From Polaribacter sp. (lineage in GTDB: Bacteria; Bacteroidota; Bacteroidia; Flavobacteriales; Flavobacteriaceae), in assembly GCA_030731695.1 (NCBI GenBank), contig JANQTK010000374.1, forward strand, positions 1 to 8,566: DNA of 8,566 nt. The letters run 5' to 3'. The stretch's first letter is position 1, and every line of letters starts with the position of its first letter. The notes beneath the pieces are model-generated. The model had not been told where the DNA came from. It saw only the letters and a list, made by a program, of their open reading frames with translations, and did no database searches. Both the position numbers and the translations under genes were made by a program. Positions 6,040 through 8,566 of this stretch are shown here, piece by piece.

Positions 6040-7659
6040 ATGTTATCAGTTTCTAATTTATCTGTCCAGTTTGGAAAAAGAATTTTGTTTGATGAAGTGA
6101 ATACCAAATTTCAGCAAGGAAATTGCTATGGAATTATAGGTGCAAACGGAGCAGGAAAATCGACATTTTTAAAAATAATTTCAGGAAAGCAAGATCCAAC
6201 TTCTGGTCAAGTGCATTTAGAGCCAGGAAAAAGAATGTCTGTTTTAACTCAAAATCACAATGAGTTTGATGAATATGCAGTTTTGGAAACTGTGATTATG
6301 GGAAACAAAGAGCTGTTTAAAATCAAAAAACAAATTGATGATTTGTATGCGGATTATACTGACGAAAATGCAGAAAAAATTGGCGAACTTCAAATTGTTT
6401 TCGAGGAAATGAATGGTTGGAATGCCGATTCTGATGCTGCTGCTTTGTTATCAAATTTAGGCGTTTCTGAAGAATATCATTTCACGTTGATGAAAGATTT
6501 GGATGGAAAACAAAAAGTAAGAGTATTGATTGCACAAGCACTTTTTGGAAATCCGGATGTATTGATTATGGATGAGCCAACCAACGATTTGGATTTTGAA
6601 ACCATTGCTTGGTTAGAAAATTTCTTGGCAAATTATGACAATTGTGTGATTGTAGTTTCGCATGACAGACACTTTTTAGACGCTGTTTGTACTCATATTT
6701 CTGATATTGATTATAGTAAAATAAATCATTATTCAGGAAATTATACTTTTTGGTATGAATCCAGTCAATTAGCAGCCAAACAACGTGCCCAACAAAACAA
6801 AAAAGCCGAAGATAAAAAGAAGGAATTAGAGGAGTTTATCCGTCGTTTTTCTGCCAATGTTGCCAAATCAAAACAAGCAACTTCTCGTAAAAAAATGATT
6901 GAAAAATTGAATGTAGAAGATATCAAACCATCGAGTAGACGTTATCCTGCCATTATTTTTGATCAAGATAGAGAAGCAGGTGATCAAATTTTAAATGTAG
7001 AAGGTTTGAGTAAAAGTTTTGAAGGTGAAAAATTATTTGATGACGTACATATCAACTTAAACAAAGGTGATAAAGTTGCTGTGATTTCTAAAAATTCGAG
7101 AGCAGTTTCAGCATTTTATGAAATCATCACAGATAATGATAAACCAGATACAGGAAAATTTTCTTGGGGTGTTACAACCACACAATCCTATTTGCCTTTA
7201 GATAATTCCTCTTTTTTCCAAGATGGGAATTTAAACTTGGTAGATTGGTTGCGTCAATATGCTCAAACAGAAGAAGAGCGTGAAGAAGTATTTATTCGTG
7301 GATTTTTAGGAAAAATGATTTTTTCTGGAGAAGAAGCATTGAAAAAAAGTAATGTGCTTTCTGGAGGTGAAAAAGTGCGTTGTATGTTATCTAGAATGAT
7401 GATGAAAAGAGCCAATATTTTATTGTTAGATGAACCTACAAATCACTTAGATTTGGAATCTATTCAAGCATTAAACAATTCGTTAATCAATTTTAAAGGT
7501 ACTGTTTTGTTCACAACTCATGACCACGAATTTGCACAAACTGTTGCCAATAGAATTATCGAATTGACTCCAAATGGTATCATTGATAGATACACCACAT
7601 TCGACGATTATATCTCTGATCCAAAAATCAAAGAATTGCGAGATAAAATGTATGTATAA
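6040..7659 (+). CDS. ABC-F family ATPase, YbiT-like, with a degenerate second ATP site
   Basis: A soluble ATP-binding protein with two nucleotide-binding domains and no membrane segment. ABC-F relatives bind the ribosomal E site and tune translation or relieve stalled or antibiotic-bound ribosomes. It has 539 residues, normal for the YbiT branch. NBD1 has Walker A GANGAGKST (34-42), Walker B VLIMDE (174-179) and H208, but its signature is LDGKQ (154-158) instead of LSGGQ/E. A charged helical linker at about 243-300 corresponds to the P-site tRNA-interaction motif. NBD2 has an intact signature LSGGE (440-444), Walker B ILLLDE (460-465) and H494. Its Walker A position reads SKNSRAVSA (350-358), lacking the P-loop glycines and the lysine (V356). 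The protein should therefore have one complete composite ATP site (Walker A1 plus signature 2) and one degenerate site. The start at 6040 begins the conserved sequence MLSVSNLSVQFGKR; 44 further in-frame codons upstream are non-conserved and overlap the promoter. It is convergent with oxyR. Confidence 0.92.
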   Translation: MLSVSNLSVQFGKRILFDEVNTKFQQGNCYGIIGANGAGKSTFLKIISGKQDPTSGQVHLEPGKRMSVLTQNHNEFDEYAVLETVIMGNKELFKIKKQIDDLYADYTDENAEKIGELQIVFEEMNGWNADSDAAALLSNLGVSEEYHFTLMKDLDGKQKVRVLIAQALFGNPDVLIMDEPTNDLDFETIAWLENFLANYDNCVIVVSHDRHFLDAVCTHISDIDYSKINHYSGNYTFWYESSQLAAKQRAQQNKKAEDKKKELEEFIRRFSANVAKSKQATSRKKMIEKLNVEDIKPSSRRYPAIIFDQDREAGDQILNVEGLSKSFEGEKLFDDVHINLNKGDKVAVISKNSRAVSAFYEIITDNDKPDTGKFSWGVTTTQSYLPLDNSSFFQDGNLNLVDWLRQYAQTEEEREEVFIRGFLGKMIFSGEEALKKSNVLSGGEKVRCMLSRMMMKRANILLLDEPTNHLDLESIQALNNSLINFKGTVLFTTHDHEFAQTVANRIIELTPNGIIDRYTTFDDYISDPKIKELRDKMYV

Positions 7660-7662
7660 AAC

Positions 7663-7698
7663 AAAAAAGAGGATGCTGAAAAGCTTCCTCTTTTTTTT
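7663..7698. terminator. bidirectional intrinsic terminator with GAAA loop
   Basis: GAGGA-T-GCT (7669-7677) pairs with AGC-T-TCCTC (7682-7690), with one T-T mismatch and a GAAA tetraloop (7678-7681). Six A precede the stem (7663-7668) and eight T follow (7691-7698), so both strands produce a U-tailed hairpin. It starts four bases after the ABC-F stop and ends 13 bases from the oxyR stop, serving both convergent genes. Confidence 0.9.
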
Positions 7699-7711
7699 AT
7701 AAATTCATTTT

Positions 7712-8566
7712 CTATTTCTTTTGAATAGGACTTATAATCTTTACATCTGAAAAAGAAATAGCACCTCTTACAACACCATCAATCGTTTTTTTCAGTGCCT
7801 CTATTAGTTGCATTTTTAATTGCGATTTGTGGTAAATCAAACTGACTTCTCTTGCAGGTGGTGGACTTTGAAATTCTCTGAGGTATTTTTTATCTTTTTC
7901 TGATAAATCCAACGTATGTAAATAAGGCAATAAGGTCATTCCCAAGCCTTCTTTAGATAGTTTGATGAGAGTATCAAAACTTCCACTAGCCAATTGAAAC
8001 CCTTTTTTGTTGTCTACTTTATAATTTCTGCAAAGATTAATGATGCTATCTTTAAAACAATGTCCGTCTTCAAGCAGCAAAATGTCTTCCATTTCTAAAT
8101 CTTCTACAACAATATTTTTTGATTGAAAAAGACGGTGATTTTCAGGAATCAACCCCACAAAAGGTTCGTAATAAAGCGGACGTTCTTTGATCGCTTCATT
8201 TTCTAAAGGGGTTGCAACAATGGCAGCATCTAAATGACCGTCAGTTAATTTTTTGATGATATCTTCTGTTGTCAATTCTTCAATAATCAACTTTACTTTT
8301 GGGTATTTCTTAGTAAAGTTGTTCAAAAACATAGGCAATAAAGTTGGCATAATTGTAGGAATTAAACCTAGTTTAAATTCTCCTCCAACATAGCCTTTTT
8401 GTTGGTGTACAATGTCTGTAATTCTGTTGCTTTCGTCAACAATTACTTTGGCTTGCTGTACTATTTTTTTACCAACTTCAGTCAATTCTATCGGTTTTTT
8501 AGAGCGATTGAAGATTTTTACTTCCAATTCTTCTTCTAATTTTTGAATTTGCATGCTCAAGGTTGG
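7712..8566 (-). CDS. oxyR: peroxide-sensing LysR-type regulator OxyR (5' end missing)
   Basis: A DNA-binding transcription regulator that senses hydrogen peroxide through a disulfide and in relatives controls catalase, peroxiredoxin and Dps genes. The frame stays open to the right edge, so the gene is cut there; the visible part is 284 residues. The first visible residues PTLSMQIQKLEEELE belong to the recognition-helix region of the winged HTH and align with E. coli OxyR from P30, so about 29 residues are missing. The TTG at 8560 is an internal leucine codon, not a start. The LysR substrate-binding domain follows. The diagnostic segment LLEDGHC(F)KD...LC places cysteines at fragment positions 170 and 179, nine apart. 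In the E. coli register these fall exactly at C199 and C208, the redox pair. The stop is TAG at 7714-7712, and the shared terminator follows. Its promoter and any divergent target gene lie outside the window. Confidence 0.93.
   Translation of the reverse strand, partial: PTLSMQIQKLEEELEVKIFNRSKKPIELTEVGKKIVQQAKVIVDESNRITDIVHQQKGYVGGEFKLGLIPTIMPTLLPMFLNNFTKKYPKVKLIIEELTTEDIIKKLTDGHLDAAIVATPLENEAIKERPLYYEPFVGLIPENHRLFQSKNIVVEDLEMEDILLLEDGHCFKDSIINLCRNYKVDNKKGFQLASGSFDTLIKLSKEGLGMTLLPYLHTLDLSEKDKKYLREFQSPPPAREVSLIYHKSQLKMQLIEALKKTIDGVVRGAISFSDVKIISPIQKK

Noticed and set aside
8558..8560. TTG as the start codon of oxyR
   Set aside because: The upstream codons to the window edge encode P-T, and PTLSMQIQKLE aligns with OxyR from residue 30, so this TTG is an internal leucine.
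1..8566. A defence island, mobile element, CRISPR array or novel biosynthetic cluster
   Set aside because: No transposase, integrase, direct-repeat array, inverted terminal repeats, RNA gene or composition shift is visible. All six genes belong to chromosomal families common in Flavobacteriaceae.

Overview
The window looks like ordinary chromosomal DNA from a marine-type member of the Flavobacteriaceae (phylum Bacteroidota). This rests on four observations. Base composition is strongly AT-rich. There are no Shine-Dalgarno sequences ahead of the genes. Four gene starts have a perfect match to the Bacteroidota -7 promoter element TAnnTTTG upstream. The protein families, including two lipoproteins, have Bacteroidota character. 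I see no mobile element, CRISPR array, tRNA, rRNA, phage gene or other sign of horizontal transfer, and no convincing candidate for a new multi-gene system.

Layout from left to right. (1) Positions 1-108 are a gene-free upstream stretch with a weak terminator-like hairpin and a promoter almost on top of the first start codon. (2) Positions 109-2470 hold a two-gene plus-strand unit: an HMG-CoA lyase family enzyme, then, one base later, a lipoprotein 5'-nucleotidase/metallophosphatase whose residues after the lipid-anchored cysteine resemble the Bacteroidota surface-export signal. (3) A bidirectional terminator at 2471-2501 separates this unit from a convergent DeaD/CsdA-type DEAD-box RNA helicase (2520-4328, minus strand). 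The helicase has its own promoter and a roughly 90-nt leader that can form two small hairpins. (4) Positions 4465-5859 (minus strand) encode a lipoprotein with a thioredoxin/TlpA-like C-terminal domain that lacks the redox CxxC. (5) A 180-bp divergent promoter region (5860-6039) leads into a YbiT-like ABC-F ATPase (6040-7659, plus strand). One composite ATP site of this protein looks degenerate in both of its contributing motifs. (6) A second bidirectional terminator (7663-7698, GAAA loop) separates the ABC-F gene from a convergent oxyR. The right edge of the window cuts oxyR about 29 codons short of its start.

The genes do not form one pathway. Two themes can be inferred. The first is RNA and translation maintenance: the RNA helicase and the ribosome-associated ABC-F protein. 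The second is envelope or stress functions: two lipoproteins and the peroxide sensor OxyR. The lyase points to leucine or mevalonate-type acyl-CoA catabolism, but its usual partner genes are not in the window. The most interesting details are the concerted loss of one ATP site in the ABC-F protein, the near-leaderless promoter of the lyase, the structured helicase leader, and active-site substitutions in the lyase, the nucleotidase and the thioredoxin-like lipoprotein.
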